From: Fictibacillus nanhaiensis
GTDB lineage: Bacteria; Bacillota; Bacilli; Bacillales; Fictibacillaceae
Assembly (NCBI GenBank): GCA_016401345.1
Contig: JAEACG010000001.1
Span: 1,240,001 to 1,304,000, forward strand
Length of the DNA: 64,000 bases
Direction: 5' to 3'
The notes beneath the pieces are model-generated. The model was not told the origin of the DNA, ran no database searches, and saw nothing but the letters and a program-made list of their open reading frames with translations. Shown here piece after piece: positions 1 to 8,776 of this stretch. Made by a program: the position numbers and the translations under genes. Position 1 is the first letter of the stretch. Each line of letters opens with the position of its first letter.

Positions 1-390
1 TCCAGCTGGGCCGTTCTCCGTATATTTAAATGTCTTACCTGCCATTACTACGTTATCGATATATGCTTTAAGCATTGGAGGATAGCTCAAGTTCCACATC
101 GGTGTGTTGAATACATACATGTCTGCAGAAAGGAATTGTTCTAAAATTTCTCCCATACGGTTTGTTTTTTCAACTTGTGATGGAGAAAGCTCTAAGCCAG
201 CAGCTAATTTACCCCAAGCATCTAGAACATCTGCATCAATAAACGGAATGTTCTCTTCATAAAGATTTACCGTTTCGATTTCAATGTTTTCATTTTGATT
301 AGTTAGTTCGTTTAAGAAGTGACGTCCTAATCGAAGTCCGAAAGATTGATCCATTGGTTTTGGATTTGAATTAATATAAAGTACTTTCAT
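1..390 (-). CDS. azoR: FMN-dependent NADH-azoreductase (AzoR family), 3' part missing
   Basis: The frame opens at the ATG at 388-390 and runs off the left edge, so only about 130 N-terminal residues are present. The start is backed by a GGAGAG Shine-Dalgarno sequence. The protein begins MKVLYINSNPKP and continues with a flavodoxin-like FMN site (SFGLRLGRHFLNEL) and the family motif NTPMWNLSYPPMLKAYID. AzoR proteins are cytoplasmic flavin enzymes that reduce azo dyes and quinones with NADH by two-electron transfer, and in Bacillus they are often induced by quinone or electrophile stress. It stands alone with its own promoter. Confidence in the family is high; which paralogue it is cannot be told from the fragment. 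Confidence 0.9.
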   Translation of the reverse strand, partial: MKVLYINSNPKPMDQSFGLRLGRHFLNELTNQNENIEIETVNLYEENIPFIDADVLDAWGKLAAGLELSPSQVEKTNRMGEILEQFLSADMYVFNTPMWNLSYPPMLKAYIDNVVMAGKTFKYTENGPAG

Positions 391-442
391 TTGTGATTCT
401 CTCCTTTTAATATCTGTTGTAATTAGTGATTAACTTCTCTTT

Positions 443-490
443 AGTAAGTTGATTCCTTTACATCATAATTCCATAACTTACTTTTGTCAA
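443..490 (-). promoter_or_regulatory. sigma-A promoter of azoR with a flanking inverted repeat
   Basis: On the minus strand TTGACA (485-490), a 17-bp spacer and TATGAT (462-467) make a near-consensus vegetative promoter about 75 bp before azoR. An 8-bp inverted repeat, AGTAAGTT (443-450) and AACTTACT (475-482), brackets the -10 region and could be an operator. The repressor is unknown. Confidence 0.75.
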
Positions 491-542
491 GCACTAAACT
501 TTTAATTATTATCATAATTTATTTTAGTGATTTTTTTCCAAT

Positions 543-575
543 AAAAAACGCTCTCTAGCTAATAGCCAGAAAGCG
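543..575 (-). terminator. Rho-independent terminator after the PfpI-like gene
   Basis: On the minus strand a 12-bp stem (CGCTTTCTGGCT with AGCTAGAGAGCG, including some G-U pairs) is followed by six T. It lies about 28 bp past the stop of the gene at 604-1161. Confidence 0.8.
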
Positions 576-603
576 ATAAGGGGGAGCGAAATTCAGTGTT
601 CCA

Positions 604-1161
604 TCAAAAGGAACTAGTGCCTTTATAAAAATTATATTCTTCAAGGCCGTCAAAACATTGCAAACGGTCCCCGATCGTTAAACCAAAATCAATATAAGCA
701 TGGCTTTTTGCTGTTAACAGATTTTTATCTTCTACAATCTGTTTGGATTGATAAGTACCATTCAACCAACTGTTAGCTTTAGCAAATTCATCTTCGTGCA
801 AAGAAACGGTATATGATCTGCCGTTTAATATGCCGGCTCGTCCTAGAATAACTGCGCCGTTCCCAATAGCTGCAATCTTAATATTCTCTCTGTTGAACAC
901 TTGCAACAGATGCAGAAGTCTCGGATTTCCTTGTGTAAATGCTTGTTTTCCTCCTGGAATGATTAGCATCTCATAATCAATAGGGCTAATATTCTTCATC
1001 TTTATCGTAGGTTGCATCAGTAAACCACATTCACTAGTAACAGTTCCTGGCAACAGCGAGAAAGGCAGCACTTCATATTTTTTACCTATGATAGATAAAG
1101 TCGTCATTACTTCAACTTCTCTAAATTGTGGATACAAATAGACAAGTACTTTCTTTTTCAA
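604..1161 (-). CDS. DJ-1/PfpI family protein lacking the nucleophile cysteine
   Basis: 185 residues with the DJ-1/PfpI (class I glutamine amidotransferase-like) fold: an N-terminal strand KVLVYLYPQF, then MLIIPGGKQAF, then the elbow region IAAIGNGAVILGRAGILNGR. In active members the elbow reads AAIC(A/H)GP and the Cys is the nucleophile. Here codon 4 of that motif is GGG (Gly) and the next is Asn, so the usual catalytic residue is absent. Start is TTG (1159-1161) with only a weak GGGTG Shine-Dalgarno sequence. A terminator follows. The family includes chaperones, glyoxalases and regulators; with the cysteine gone, a binding or regulatory role is more likely than catalysis, but this is inference. 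Confidence 0.8.
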   Translation of the reverse strand: MKKKVLVYLYPQFREVEVMTTLSIIGKKYEVLPFSLLPGTVTSECGLLMQPTIKMKNISPIDYEMLIIPGGKQAFTQGNPRLLHLLQVFNRENIKIAAIGNGAVILGRAGILNGRSYTVSLHEDEFAKANSWLNGTYQSKQIVEDKNLLTAKSHAYIDFGLTIGDRLQCFDGLEEYNFYKGTSSF

Positions 1162-1337
1162 AGGTATTCACCCATTCCTGTTACTTTTCTACCCGTCTTG
1201 CTGGGAAGAGGGTGTATAATTATTGTAACAGGATGCCGACTTGCTTTGTATTGGGAAAATTGAAGGAGAACATGTGCTTTCTTTTTAGTAAAATACATGC
1301 AGTTTTCCCAACTTATTAGATAGAATTGATAGGTTAT

Positions 1338-2579
1338 CTATATAACCTCATGTTCTAAAGTGTCTTTTTTCTGGTATGAATGTAGGAATTTACGATTTAG
1401 GAATGCTATCAAAAAGGAAAGAAAAAACAGAAAGCTCACGAGAATATATGTCTCACGAATCCCAAATTCTTCTGCAAACCAACCGAGTATTAAAGTCGCT
1501 ATTCCAAATGTCCCATAAACAAGTGTTCCATGAGATGCGTAAACTTTTGCAAGCTGTTTATCTCTATAAGATTCTTGGATCAGAGTGTTTTGAGAAACAT
1601 CACGTGCCATCTGCGGAAACCCAAAAACGAATGAAACGATTAAAGCAATCCAAGCTGATGAAGTCAAACCGAACCAGATGTTTAGTAACATCAAACAAAC
1701 TGTAGAAGTCATAATAACAAAACCTAGATGCGATTCCATCTTCTTAGAAAATCGATATACTACGAGACCCGCTACCATCATCCCTGCAAAAAAAGACGCA
1801 TTAATGTAACCCCACCATGCTTCTCCTTTTCCTATCGCCGTTTCAACATAAACATAAAGGATCGCGGCAATCCACACCCCATGACCGAAGTTTTCAAGCA
1901 CATCCATAACCGTTAAAGTGGTAAGCTTTTTAGATTGAAAAATCAGTTGCCAGCCTTCTTTCATCGTGTGCCACTTGGATTCTTGTGATAGAACGTTCTC
2001 TTTTTCGTTAACCTTTATTTGTGTTGTAAGTAAAGTCGCTGCTACAAATAAAAGGAATGTGACCCAGAGCATGTTTTGTTCACCCCATATCACTAAAAGC
2101 ACACTACCTAGTGGCCAGGATAAAAGCATAGAGGTCTGGTTGGCAATACTAATAAAACTGTTTGCTTTTACAAGTTCAGAACTTTTTACGAGATCAGGTA
2201 TCATTGATCTTCGTGCAGGATTTCCTATCCCTTCAAGTAGTGAAACAACCACGATTAAAACATATAAAAGAGTATAAGTTATACCAGTATGTATGCCATA
2301 TAAACTCAATAAACATAAACAGAATAATAACCCTGTCTTAAGTAGAAGCGTATTGATCAGCAAACTTATTCGTTTGTACGTTTCAATAAATAAAGGTGCA
2401 ATAAAACCTGATACTAGCAAGGACATCGTCTTAGCAAATGGAATTAAAGCCATATGCAGGACAGATCCCGTTTCATTATATACAAGTGTAATCAGACAAA
2501 TAATGTATAAAATGTCTCCTAAATTTCCGAGCACCTGTCCACTCCATAAAAAATGAAAATAGCGATTTGCTTTGATCAT
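1338..2579 (-). CDS. MFS transporter, probable efflux type
   Basis: 413 residues with about twelve hydrophobic segments and the general layout of major facilitator transporters of the MFS_3 (EntS-like) group. The cytoplasmic loop between helices 4 and 5 carries the exporter-like signature GNPARRSMIPDLVKSSELVKANSF. The start ATG at 2577-2579 has AAGGATG upstream. It is a single gene on this strand. The substrate cannot be read from sequence; relatives export drugs, siderophores or are uncharacterised. A short hairpin (AGGTTA/TAACCT, 1331-1348) overlaps the stop but has no T-run. Confidence 0.85.
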   Translation of the reverse strand: MIKANRYFHFLWSGQVLGNLGDILYIICLITLVYNETGSVLHMALIPFAKTMSLLVSGFIAPLFIETYKRISLLINTLLLKTGLLFCLCLLSLYGIHTGITYTLLYVLIVVVSLLEGIGNPARRSMIPDLVKSSELVKANSFISIANQTSMLLSWPLGSVLLVIWGEQNMLWVTFLLFVAATLLTTQIKVNEKENVLSQESKWHTMKEGWQLIFQSKKLTTLTVMDVLENFGHGVWIAAILYVYVETAIGKGEAWWGYINASFFAGMMVAGLVVYRFSKKMESHLGFVIMTSTVCLMLLNIWFGLTSSAWIALIVSFVFGFPQMARDVSQNTLIQESYRDKQLAKVYASHGTLVYGTFGIATLILGWFAEEFGIRETYILVSFLFFLSFLIAFLNRKFLHSYQKKDTLEHEVI

Positions 2580-2710
2580 AAATATGTATCATCCTTTTTA
2601 TGGTAATATAAGCCAAACAAAGTGTACCACACGACAGATGATTTCGTCTTTGGCGGTGTTTGAGTAGATGTTGTTGATTTATGGTTTTTGGGGTGGGTGA
2701 ATTTTCGGGA

Positions 2711-2770
2711 ATGGATCACATATTCCTTGGTATCGATCATAAATTCCCAGCATCGATCATAAATCCCTAA
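2711..2770. repeat. Degenerate tandem array, family ATCGATCATAAAT (three units)
   Basis: Three units with GATCA anchors at 2714, 2735 and 2755 (spacing 21 and 20 bp). Units 2 and 3 share ATCGATCATAAATYCC; unit 1 is diverged. The same unit appears at 49675-49710. It lies in the 313-bp spacer between the MFS start and the small gene at 2894. No coding frame or promoter is evident here. Confidence 0.75.
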
Positions 2771-2851
2771 ATAACAGAAATCTGTTATTGTCGTACACAA
2801 GAAATTCCCCACAAAACCCTCTCTTCACTTCTCTACCTATAAATAAACTTC

Positions 2852-2880
2852 AAAAAAAGCTGGCCCCTAAATAGGCCAGC
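2852..2880 (-). terminator. Rho-independent terminator
   Basis: GCTGGCC and GGCCAGC form a perfect 7-bp stem followed by seven T on the minus strand, 14 bp past the stop of the gene at 2894-3109. Confidence 0.9.
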
Positions 2881-2893
2881 GAACACAATACCC

Positions 2894-3109
2894 TTATTTA
2901 TGTCCTCTTCCTTTTGTCAGATGGCAGGGTACTCCTTTGCCTATAGCACCTGGCTGTGACATTCTTTCCATGTAAGCTAAACCTCTTACGCATTGCGTCT
3001 TACAGGCGATACATGTCTCACTTGTAACCATCTTTTGTGTGTGCTGGTATTTGTTAACCTGACTGTCATATTTATTTTTTATTGTCTTCTTTGCATTTTT
3101 TTTAGCCAT
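2894..3109 (-). CDS. Small basic protein with a CxxCxxxC cluster, function unknown
   Basis: 71 residues. I chose the ATG at 3107-3109 because GGGGGAGG lies 8 nt upstream; the longer reading frame (91 residues) has no such site. The N-terminus is Lys-rich (MAKKNAKKTIKNKYD). The middle has CIACKTQC and a further Cys lies in GVPCHLTKG, so metal binding is possible. A strong terminator follows. I do not recognise the family. The Shine-Dalgarno sequence and terminator make it a real gene. Confidence 0.75.
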   Translation of the reverse strand: MAKKNAKKTIKNKYDSQVNKYQHTQKMVTSETCIACKTQCVRGLAYMERMSQPGAIGKGVPCHLTKGRGHK

Positions 3110-3186
3110 ATATGTGCCCTCCCCCTGAATCCTAAACACAGTGTATGTAGGAAGAGTGGCTTTTGACATACGTTAAAATAAAAAAA

Positions 3187-3411
3187 CTACCCAATGTACA
3201 GGTAGTCTTCATCATGTTCAATTTGATATTGAATCCTTTGCCGTTCTGCGAGTGACATGATGTAGTCACTGTCTGACTTGTCATACGCTAATAAAAACTC
3301 GTGCAATGGCATGTTATATTTGTTCCAGACCACTTCCATCAGCCACTTTTGGCTGATCATAAAATACTCACCATTATAACGGTCTACTTTTATGGTATTG
3401 CCTACATACAT
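3187..3411 (-). CDS. Hypothetical 74-residue protein
   Basis: The ATG at 3409-3411 is preceded by AAGGGAG at 8-nt spacing and is preferred to the GTG three codons upstream. The protein starts MYVGNTIKVDRYNGEYFMISQKW and is rich in aromatic and acidic residues (HDEDYLYIG at the end), with no membrane segment or signal peptide. It lies just upstream of the Cys-containing gene on the same strand, 77 bp apart, and may share its transcript. I do not recognise a family. Confidence 0.6.
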   Translation of the reverse strand: MYVGNTIKVDRYNGEYFMISQKWLMEVVWNKYNMPLHEFLLAYDKSDSDYIMSLAERQRIQYQIEHDEDYLYIG

Positions 3412-3756
3412 CCATAACACTCCCTTTCAAAGAGGTTAAATATGCATTAGGTCTTACGGTTGTACCTCCATTATATTCATTTTGTCAGAAAAGTCAAAAA
3501 GTAATCGTCTGAATATATAATATACGGGTACATTTACTACTTGACGCAAATTGTGGCAAAGAAATTGTAACCCTACTTGGGAAGACTAGACATAACGATA
3601 AATTGATATAAAATTTATAGTAGAATACGTCTCATGACCTATGACAAATAAACCATAATATGGTAACCTCAATAAGGTGTCTTTCAAAACGTGTAAAACC
3701 TTTAAAAACGGGAATATGTTAGTTAGCTGATGATATAGATAAAGGAGTAGTTCGTA
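3412..3756. other. 345-bp spacer, no gene seen
   Basis: AT-rich divergent spacer between the small gene at 3411 and the PAP2 gene at 3757. It must hold both promoters, but I could not place either convincingly. TTGACG at 3541 has only a weak partner, and GTAAAACCTTT near 3690 resembles an ECF -35 box without a matching CGT -10 element. Confidence 0.5.
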
Positions 3757-4422
3757 TTGCGTATTATAAAAGAGAATATTTTAGCTTTATGTCTTCTCCT
3801 CTCTATCCCTTTACTGAATATTATTTATCAAGTATTAAATCATGGGGAACGCGGGGCGAGGCAACTTATTACAGCAGTGGATCACCAAATCCCATTTGCA
3901 GAGATTTTTATAGTACCTTATGTACTTTGGTATGCTTTTATTTTTCTAATGTTTGTTTACTTTTGTGTTTATGACAGAGCAATTTATTATCGGACCTTAT
4001 TAAGTTTTTGTGTGGGAATGCTGGTATGTTATGTTATTTATTTCTTTTTTCAAACCACTGTTCCCCGTCCGGAATTAGTTGAAGGTGGCATACTCACAAA
4101 GATGGTTCAGTATGTTTATGGCGCTGATCAACCATTCAACTGTTTTCCAAGCATTCATGTTTTGAGTAGTTATCTTATGATATTAGGAATTCGCCATAGT
4201 AAGATGTGGACGATAAGAAAAGATATCATTGTCTCAACCATCGCTTACAGTATCATCTTGTCGACACTTTTTGTTAAACAACATGTTGTACTAGATGTCG
4301 TTGCTGGTATTTTACTTAGCAGCCTGCTTTTTAAACTGTTTTATTATCTTGAGGCAGAAACAGTATTCAGCTTTTTTAAACGAATGTTTAAAACAAAACT
4401 TCAAAGCACAGAAAAAAGTTAA
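3757..4422 (+). CDS. PAP2 superfamily membrane phosphatase
   Basis: 221 residues and about six membrane segments. The three-part phosphatase signature is visible: TTVPRP (R104-P105), CFPSIHVLSS (PSIH, 131-134) and KQHVVLDVVAG (H176, D180). Such enzymes act at the outer membrane face on lipid phosphates such as undecaprenyl pyrophosphate, phosphatidate or phosphatidylglycerophosphate. Start is TTG with AAAGGAG 9 nt upstream. It is a single gene with its own terminator. The closest functional analogues are inositol phosphorylceramide synthase-like or BcrC-like proteins; the substrate is not known. Confidence 0.85.
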   Translation: MRIIKENILALCLLLSIPLLNIIYQVLNHGERGARQLITAVDHQIPFAEIFIVPYVLWYAFIFLMFVYFCVYDRAIYYRTLLSFCVGMLVCYVIYFFFQTTVPRPELVEGGILTKMVQYVYGADQPFNCFPSIHVLSSYLMILGIRHSKMWTIRKDIIVSTIAYSIILSTLFVKQHVVLDVVAGILLSSLLFKLFYYLEAETVFSFFKRMFKTKLQSTEKS

Positions 4423-4428
4423 GGTGAA

Positions 4429-4459
4429 GAACTGCTTTTATATAAGCGGTTCTTTTTTT
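4429..4459 (+). terminator. Rho-independent terminator after the PAP2 gene
   Basis: GAACTGCTT and AAGCGGTTC (9 bp, one G-U) with a short loop, followed by a run of seven T. Confidence 0.9.
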
Positions 4460-4560
4460 GTTCTTGCAGCTTAAGAAACACCATTTACAAAACAATTTTC
4501 ATGTACAGACATAACTAGGATTGAAGGCAAATATGAATAACATGGGAAGGAGTGATTACG

Positions 4561-4998
4561 ATGAGGGATGCACAAACGAATGCAGTTGACCAAGTTCGTG
4601 CAGACAACATGCACCAAATATGCAAGTCTCACATGTATTACCATGTCACGATCAAAACGCGTGACGGTCAAGAAGTCGAAGGCATTATTACTGATTTAGA
4701 TAAAAAAAATGTATATATGATGGTGCCGCAAAATATGATGCCTGCAGAAGAAACACAGCAACAAACCCCTCAAACAGAACAAACATCTCAGGCTAGTGAA
4801 CCAGGACAGCAGAGCCAACAGAGGCAGCAACAACAAACAAATCAGCAGAATCAGCGCCAATGGAATGGAAATCCGTATTACCGACGATATTATCGTCAGA
4901 TTTTCCCGCTTGCCACTCTTGCAGCTTTGTCTTTATACCCCTATTATCCGCCTTACCCGTATCCTTATTACCCGCCCTATCCTTATCCTTATTATTAA
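4561..4998 (+). CDS. Protein with a possible Sm-like core and a Tyr/Pro-rich C-terminal tail
   Basis: 145 residues from the ATG at 4561, which has GGAAGGAG 8 nt upstream; a GTG nine bases earlier is less well placed. Residues about 22-58 (HVTIKTRDGQEVEGIITDLD) look like the small beta-barrel of Sm/LSM-type proteins. Residues 60-110 are a low-complexity Gln/Asn-rich linker. The end is a short repeat of YPYYPPYPYP type, also a repeat at DNA level. Similar tails occur in Bacillus spore-coat-like proteins, so a surface or coat role is possible. The Sm assignment is by eye only. Terminator at 5005. Confidence 0.65.
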   Translation: MRDAQTNAVDQVRADNMHQICKSHMYYHVTIKTRDGQEVEGIITDLDKKNVYMMVPQNMMPAEETQQQTPQTEQTSQASEPGQQSQQRQQQQTNQQNQRQWNGNPYYRRYYRQIFPLATLAALSLYPYYPPYPYPYYPPYPYPYY

Positions 4999-5004
4999 AG
5001 CAGA

Positions 5005-5034
5005 CCGCCTGAAACTCACAGGCGGATTTTTTTT
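5005..5034 (+). terminator. Rho-independent terminator
   Basis: CCGCCTG and CAGGCGG form a perfect stem followed by A and eight T, just after the stop at 4998. Confidence 0.9.
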
Positions 5035-5097
5035 ATGATTTCAAATGGGTAAAAACGGGAAGTGTACAAGAGTCACATTAATTAAGGAGGTAATATA

Positions 5098-5724
5098 ATG
5101 GCTAATATTTTGGTTGTATATTATAGCTCTTATGGTCATATTCATGAGATGGCACTAGCAGCAGCAGAAGGTGTAAAGCAAGTTGAAGGCACGGATGTAA
5201 AAGTGGTAAAAGTTCCTGAATTTGAAGTTACGAAAAAATACATGTCTCAGCAAGATGCTTATGTAAAAGCACAAGAAGCACAGGCTGATATTCCTGAGGT
5301 TACACTTGACGATTTAAAATGGGCAGATGGTATTGTATGGGGAATTCCAACACGATACGGCATGATGCCAGCACAAATCAAACAATTACTCGATTCTGCA
5401 GGCGGGCTTTGGGCGAATGGTGATCTAGAGGGCAAAGCCACTGCCGTGATCACAAGTTCAAATACAATACATGGTGGACAAGAATCAACAGCTATTACTT
5501 CTTTTGTCCCACTCATGCATTTTGGAATGATATACGTTGGTCTTCCTTATGGAGAAAACCCTGAACAGATGACCTCAGAAGGCATCGGAGGTTCACCTTA
5601 TGCGGCTTCGACGGTTGCAGGCGCAGACGGCAGTCAACAACCTCAAGATGCAGAAAAAACAATGGCTTCACGATTAGGCAAACGCGTTGCAAAAGTAGCA
5701 AAAGCACTTAAAGGTAACCTTTAA
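5098..5724 (+). CDS. wrbA: WrbA-type NAD(P)H:quinone oxidoreductase
   Basis: 208 residues, full length for WrbA. A flavodoxin-like FMN-binding start (ILVVYYSSYGHIHEMA), the WrbA signature GIPTRYGMMPAQIKQLLD and FTSSNTIHGGQESTA-like loop are present. The enzyme is a soluble tetrameric flavoprotein that carries out two-electron reduction of quinones, avoiding semiquinone radicals. AAGGAGG precedes the ATG. It is monocistronic, with a two-way terminator facing copZ. Together with the azoreductase at the left edge it suggests quinone-stress functions nearby. Confidence 0.93.
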   Translation: MANILVVYYSSYGHIHEMALAAAEGVKQVEGTDVKVVKVPEFEVTKKYMSQQDAYVKAQEAQADIPEVTLDDLKWADGIVWGIPTRYGMMPAQIKQLLDSAGGLWANGDLEGKATAVITSSNTIHGGQESTAITSFVPLMHFGMIYVGLPYGENPEQMTSEGIGGSPYAASTVAGADGSQQPQDAEKTMASRLGKRVAKVAKALKGNL

Positions 5725-5738
5725 AAAAATGCTTATAT

Positions 5739-5770
5739 AAAAAAGCCCCTCCGATTGGAGAGGCTTTTTT
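5739..5770. terminator. Two-way terminator between wrbA and copZ
   Basis: AAAAAGCCCCTCC and GGAGAGGCTTTTT pair with one mismatch. Runs of A before and T after let it work for wrbA on the plus strand and for the cop operon on the minus strand. Confidence 0.85.
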
Positions 5771-5775
5771 CACAT

Positions 5776-5982
5776 TTACTTTACGTCAAATCCTTGATCT
5801 TCAATCGCTTCACGCATTTCGGCATCTGTCACTTTCGAGGAATCCACTTCTACATCCACTTTTCCAGTTTCTAAGTGAACCACTACGTTTTTCACTCCAT
5901 CTAGTTCATTTAGTGCATTCGTTACTGACGCTTTGCAATGGCCACATGTCATGCCTTCTACATTTAATGTTTTTGTTTCCAT
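5776..5982 (-). CDS. copZ: Copper chaperone CopZ
   Basis: 68 residues forming one heavy-metal-associated domain. The Cu(I) site GMTCGHC is present and the fold ends with IEDQGFDVK. CopZ binds Cu(I) in the cytosol and passes it to the CopA ATPase and the CsoR repressor. Two ATG codons are adjacent (5980-5985) after AGGAGG; the second has the better 8-nt spacing and is used here. It is the last gene of csoR-copA-copZ, 12 bp after copA. Confidence 0.95.
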   Translation of the reverse strand: METKTLNVEGMTCGHCKASVTNALNELDGVKNVVVHLETGKVDVEVDSSKVTDAEMREAIEDQGFDVK

Positions 5983-5994
5983 CATCTTTTCCTC

Positions 5995-8397
5995 CTAAAT
6001 ATTGTTTAAGTTAAATCGTTTTAAACGCAATGCGTTCGTAACCACAGATACAGAGCTAAAAGCCATAGCAGCCCCGGCAACCCATGGTTCGAGGAGACCG
6101 AATGCAGCGATCGGAATACCTGCTGTATTGTAAAACAATGCCCAAAATAAGTTCTGCCTAATATTTCGCATTGTCTTACGGCTTAACGCTATCGCTTTTG
6201 GAATATGATTCAGATCCCCACCAACAAGCGTAACATCAGCCGCTTCGATCGCGACATCTGTTCCTGTACCGATCGCCATTCCGATATTAGCAGTCGCGAG
6301 TGCTGGAGCATCATTGATCCCATCACCTACCATCGCAACTATTTTCCCTTTATCTTGAAGCTCTTTCACGATACGTGCTTTATCTTCGGGTAACACTTCA
6401 GCGAATACCTCTTTAATACCCACTTCTTGAGCGATCGCAAATGCCGTTCTCTCGTTATCACCTGTGATCATATACACATCAATACCCTGTTCTGTTAAAG
6501 ATTTAATCGCATCTTTTGAAGTTTCTTTCACTGTATCAGCAACAGCTATTATCAGGACGAGCTCTCCATCAACTGCTCCAAGCATAGCTGTTTTTCCTTC
6601 GTTCTCATATGTCTCAAGAAGTGCCTCGTGCTCTTTGTATTCTACATCTTTTTCTTTCATGAGCTTTCTTGTTCCGACGTGTATGGTTTTTCCACTCACG
6701 TTAGCTTCAATCCCATATCCCGGAATAGCATGAAAAGACTCGGTTTCAATGAGAGGAATATTCTGTTTGTCTCCGTACTCAACGATGGCTTCTGCTAAAG
6801 GGTGTTCAGACCTTTTCTCTGCTGAAATCACGTGAGATACAAAACCTTCTTTTAACTCTGTGAGATCTGTCACTTCTGGTTTTCCTTTTGTAACCGTTCC
6901 TGTTTTATCTAGTAGTACAGCATCAATTCTTTGTGCACCTTCTAGATACTCCCCGCCTTTGAACAAGATTCCCTGCTCTGCTCCTTTACCTGTACCAACC
7001 ATAATGGATGTTGGCGTTGCAAGACCAAGTGCACACGGGCAGGCAATCACTAGAATGGCAATGCTGACTTCAAGTGCTTGAGGCAGATTTCCTGGATCAA
7101 CAAGGAAATACCAAACCGTGAAGGCCATTATTGCAATACCCACAACGATTGGCACGAAAATTCCAGAGATATAATCAGCCATTCGTTGAATAGGTGCTTT
7201 TGATCCTTGAGCTTCTTCAACAATTTTTATAATTCCCGCTAGAGCTGTTTCTTTCCCTACCTTTTTAGCCTCCATACGGAGTGTGCCGTTCTTGTTGATT
7301 GTAGCTCCTATAACGGTTTCACCTTCTGTTTTTTCAACAGGTATCGCTTCACCAGTAATCATACTTTCATCGACGGAAGAATTTCCTGAGAGCACAGTAC
7401 CATCGACCGGTATTTTTTCACCTGGCTTAATAAGCAGCATATCTCCTACTACCACTTGATCTAAAGGAATCCTCTCTTCCTTTCCATCTCGAATGACAGT
7501 TGCTTCTTTTGCTTGCAGGTTCAAAAGTTTAGAAATTGCCTCAGTTGTTCTACCTTTTGCGAGAGTCTCGAAATATTTACCGACTAAGATTAACGTGATT
7601 AATACAGCGCTCGTTTCAAAATACAATTGTGGCATGTAGTCTGGGTTACCGAGCGTTTTAAAGGCTTGAACAACGCTGTAAAAAAAGGCTGCAGACGTTC
7701 CTAATGCAACAAGAACATCCATGTTCGCACTCTTATTACGAAGCGCTCGAAAAGCACCGATATAAAAAGGTCCTCCGATATAAAATTGGACGATAGAAGC
7801 GAGAATAAATTGAAACCAAGGGTTCATTAATAATGAAGGCATCAACAGACCAAAATCCCAAGGCATATGAGCAAACATCGTATATAGAAGTGGAAGCGAC
7901 AAGATGATAGAAAGAATTAACTTTCTTTTCTTCGACGTGATCTCTTCTTCCTTCTTTGTCTTTTTCGTTACGCGATCTTGTTGAGTAGTCGCATGGTACC
8001 CTAGCTTCTTTATCTTGTTTAAAACATCGTCTACAGAAACAATCGCAGGATTATATTCTATGGACCCAGTTTCACCCGTTAAGTTAACCGAAGCACTAGA
8101 GATTCCTTCCATTCGGTTTAAGCTTTTCTCAATGCGTGTAGAACATGCTGCACAAGTCATGCCTGAAATATCAAGATCTACCTTTTCTTTCGCAACACCG
8201 TATCCTAGCTTTTCAATTTTTTGTTCGATCTCATGAAGGCTTATCTTCTCATGGTCAAACGTTACAGAAGCTTTTTCCATGGCTAAGTTAACGTTAACAT
8301 CGACATGATCCATCTTGTTCAGCACTTTTTCGATTCGAGTTGAACAAGCTGAGCATGTCATGCCCGTGATTCCTAGATTTACTTTCTTTTGGCTCAT
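5995..8397 (-). CDS. copA: Copper-exporting P1B-type ATPase CopA
   Basis: 800 residues from the ATG at 8395-8397, which has AAGGTG upstream. Two N-terminal metal-binding domains carry GMTCSAC (12-18) and GMTCAAC (79-85). The membrane site is CPC (453-455), the phosphorylation site DKTGT (497-501) and the hinge [12 protein letters not shown]. This is the Cu(I) subgroup, which pumps cytosolic copper out using ATP. Length and domain order match Bacillus CopA. It lies between csoR and copZ in one operon, probably derepressed when CsoR binds copper. Confidence 0.96.
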   Translation of the reverse strand: MSQKKVNLGITGMTCSACSTRIEKVLNKMDHVDVNVNLAMEKASVTFDHEKISLHEIEQKIEKLGYGVAKEKVDLDISGMTCAACSTRIEKSLNRMEGISSASVNLTGETGSIEYNPAIVSVDDVLNKIKKLGYHATTQQDRVTKKTKKEEEITSKKRKLILSIILSLPLLYTMFAHMPWDFGLLMPSLLMNPWFQFILASIVQFYIGGPFYIGAFRALRNKSANMDVLVALGTSAAFFYSVVQAFKTLGNPDYMPQLYFETSAVLITLILVGKYFETLAKGRTTEAISKLLNLQAKEATVIRDGKEERIPLDQVVVGDMLLIKPGEKIPVDGTVLSGNSSVDESMITGEAIPVEKTEGETVIGATINKNGTLRMEAKKVGKETALAGIIKIVEEAQGSKAPIQRMADYISGIFVPIVVGIAIMAFTVWYFLVDPGNLPQALEVSIAILVIACPCALGLATPTSIMVGTGKGAEQGILFKGGEYLEGAQRIDAVLLDKTGTVTKGKPEVTDLTELKEGFVSHVISAEKRSEHPLAEAIVEYGDKQNIPLIETESFHAIPGYGIEANVSGKTIHVGTRKLMKEKDVEYKEHEALLETYENEGKTAMLGAVDGELVLIIAVADTVKETSKDAIKSLTEQGIDVYMITGDNERTAFAIAQEVGIKEVFAEVLPEDKARIVKELQDKGKIVAMVGDGINDAPALATANIGMAIGTGTDVAIEAADVTLVGGDLNHIPKAIALSRKTMRNIRQNLFWALFYNTAGIPIAAFGLLEPWVAGAAMAFSSVSVVTNALRLKRFNLNNI

Positions 8398-8412
8398 GGT
8401 CTTCACCTTCTT

Positions 8413-8700
8413 TTATGATTTAGAGAATTGCTTAATGACTCTCATTAACTCTTCTATAGAGTCTTCTCCATCACCAGATTTTATCGCATCAGCCACACAA
8501 TGCTGAGTGTGACTTTCCATCAATTGAAATCCTACTCTTTTTAACCCAGCTGTCACCGCTGAAATCTGAACAAGAACATCTATGCAATAACGATCATCTT
8601 CTATCATCTTTTGAAGACCACGAACTTGTCCCTCAATCTTTTTTAAACGGTTGTTTAAATTTTGTTTATCACTCTCACACCGATGTGTTTTTTGTTCCAT
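8413..8700 (-). CDS. csoR: Copper-sensing repressor CsoR
   Basis: 95 residues, all-helical, with the Cu(I) triad Cys39 (RYCIDVL), His64 (ESHTQ) and Cys68 (HCVADA) in the Cys-His-Cys arrangement that separates CsoR from the formaldehyde and persulfide sensors of the family. Apo-CsoR binds DNA; Cu(I) binding releases it. It is the first gene of the operon, 15 bp upstream of copA, with a matching operator at 8743-8764, so autoregulation is expected. Confidence 0.95.
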   Translation of the reverse strand: MEQKTHRCESDKQNLNNRLKKIEGQVRGLQKMIEDDRYCIDVLVQISAVTAGLKRVGFQLMESHTQHCVADAIKSGDGEDSIEELMRVIKQFSKS

Positions 8701-8742
8701 ATGAGTTCATCCTTTCGTTTTGGATGTTTTCAGAGTTAGTAT

Positions 8743-8764
8743 ATACTATACCCCCCTATAGTAT
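8743..8764 (-). promoter_or_regulatory. CsoR operator upstream of csoR-copA-copZ
   Basis: A palindrome of ATACTATA and TATAGTAT flanks six C, giving the TA-rich arms and G/C core typical of CsoR boxes in Bacillus. It lies 43 bp before the csoR start, where it would cover the promoter. Confidence 0.85.
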
Positions 8765-8776
8765 CAAACATTCTGA

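Noticed and set aside
2576-2812. 78-residue minus-strand frame in the spacer before the MFS gene
   Set aside because: It is made from the repeat array and has no ribosome site.
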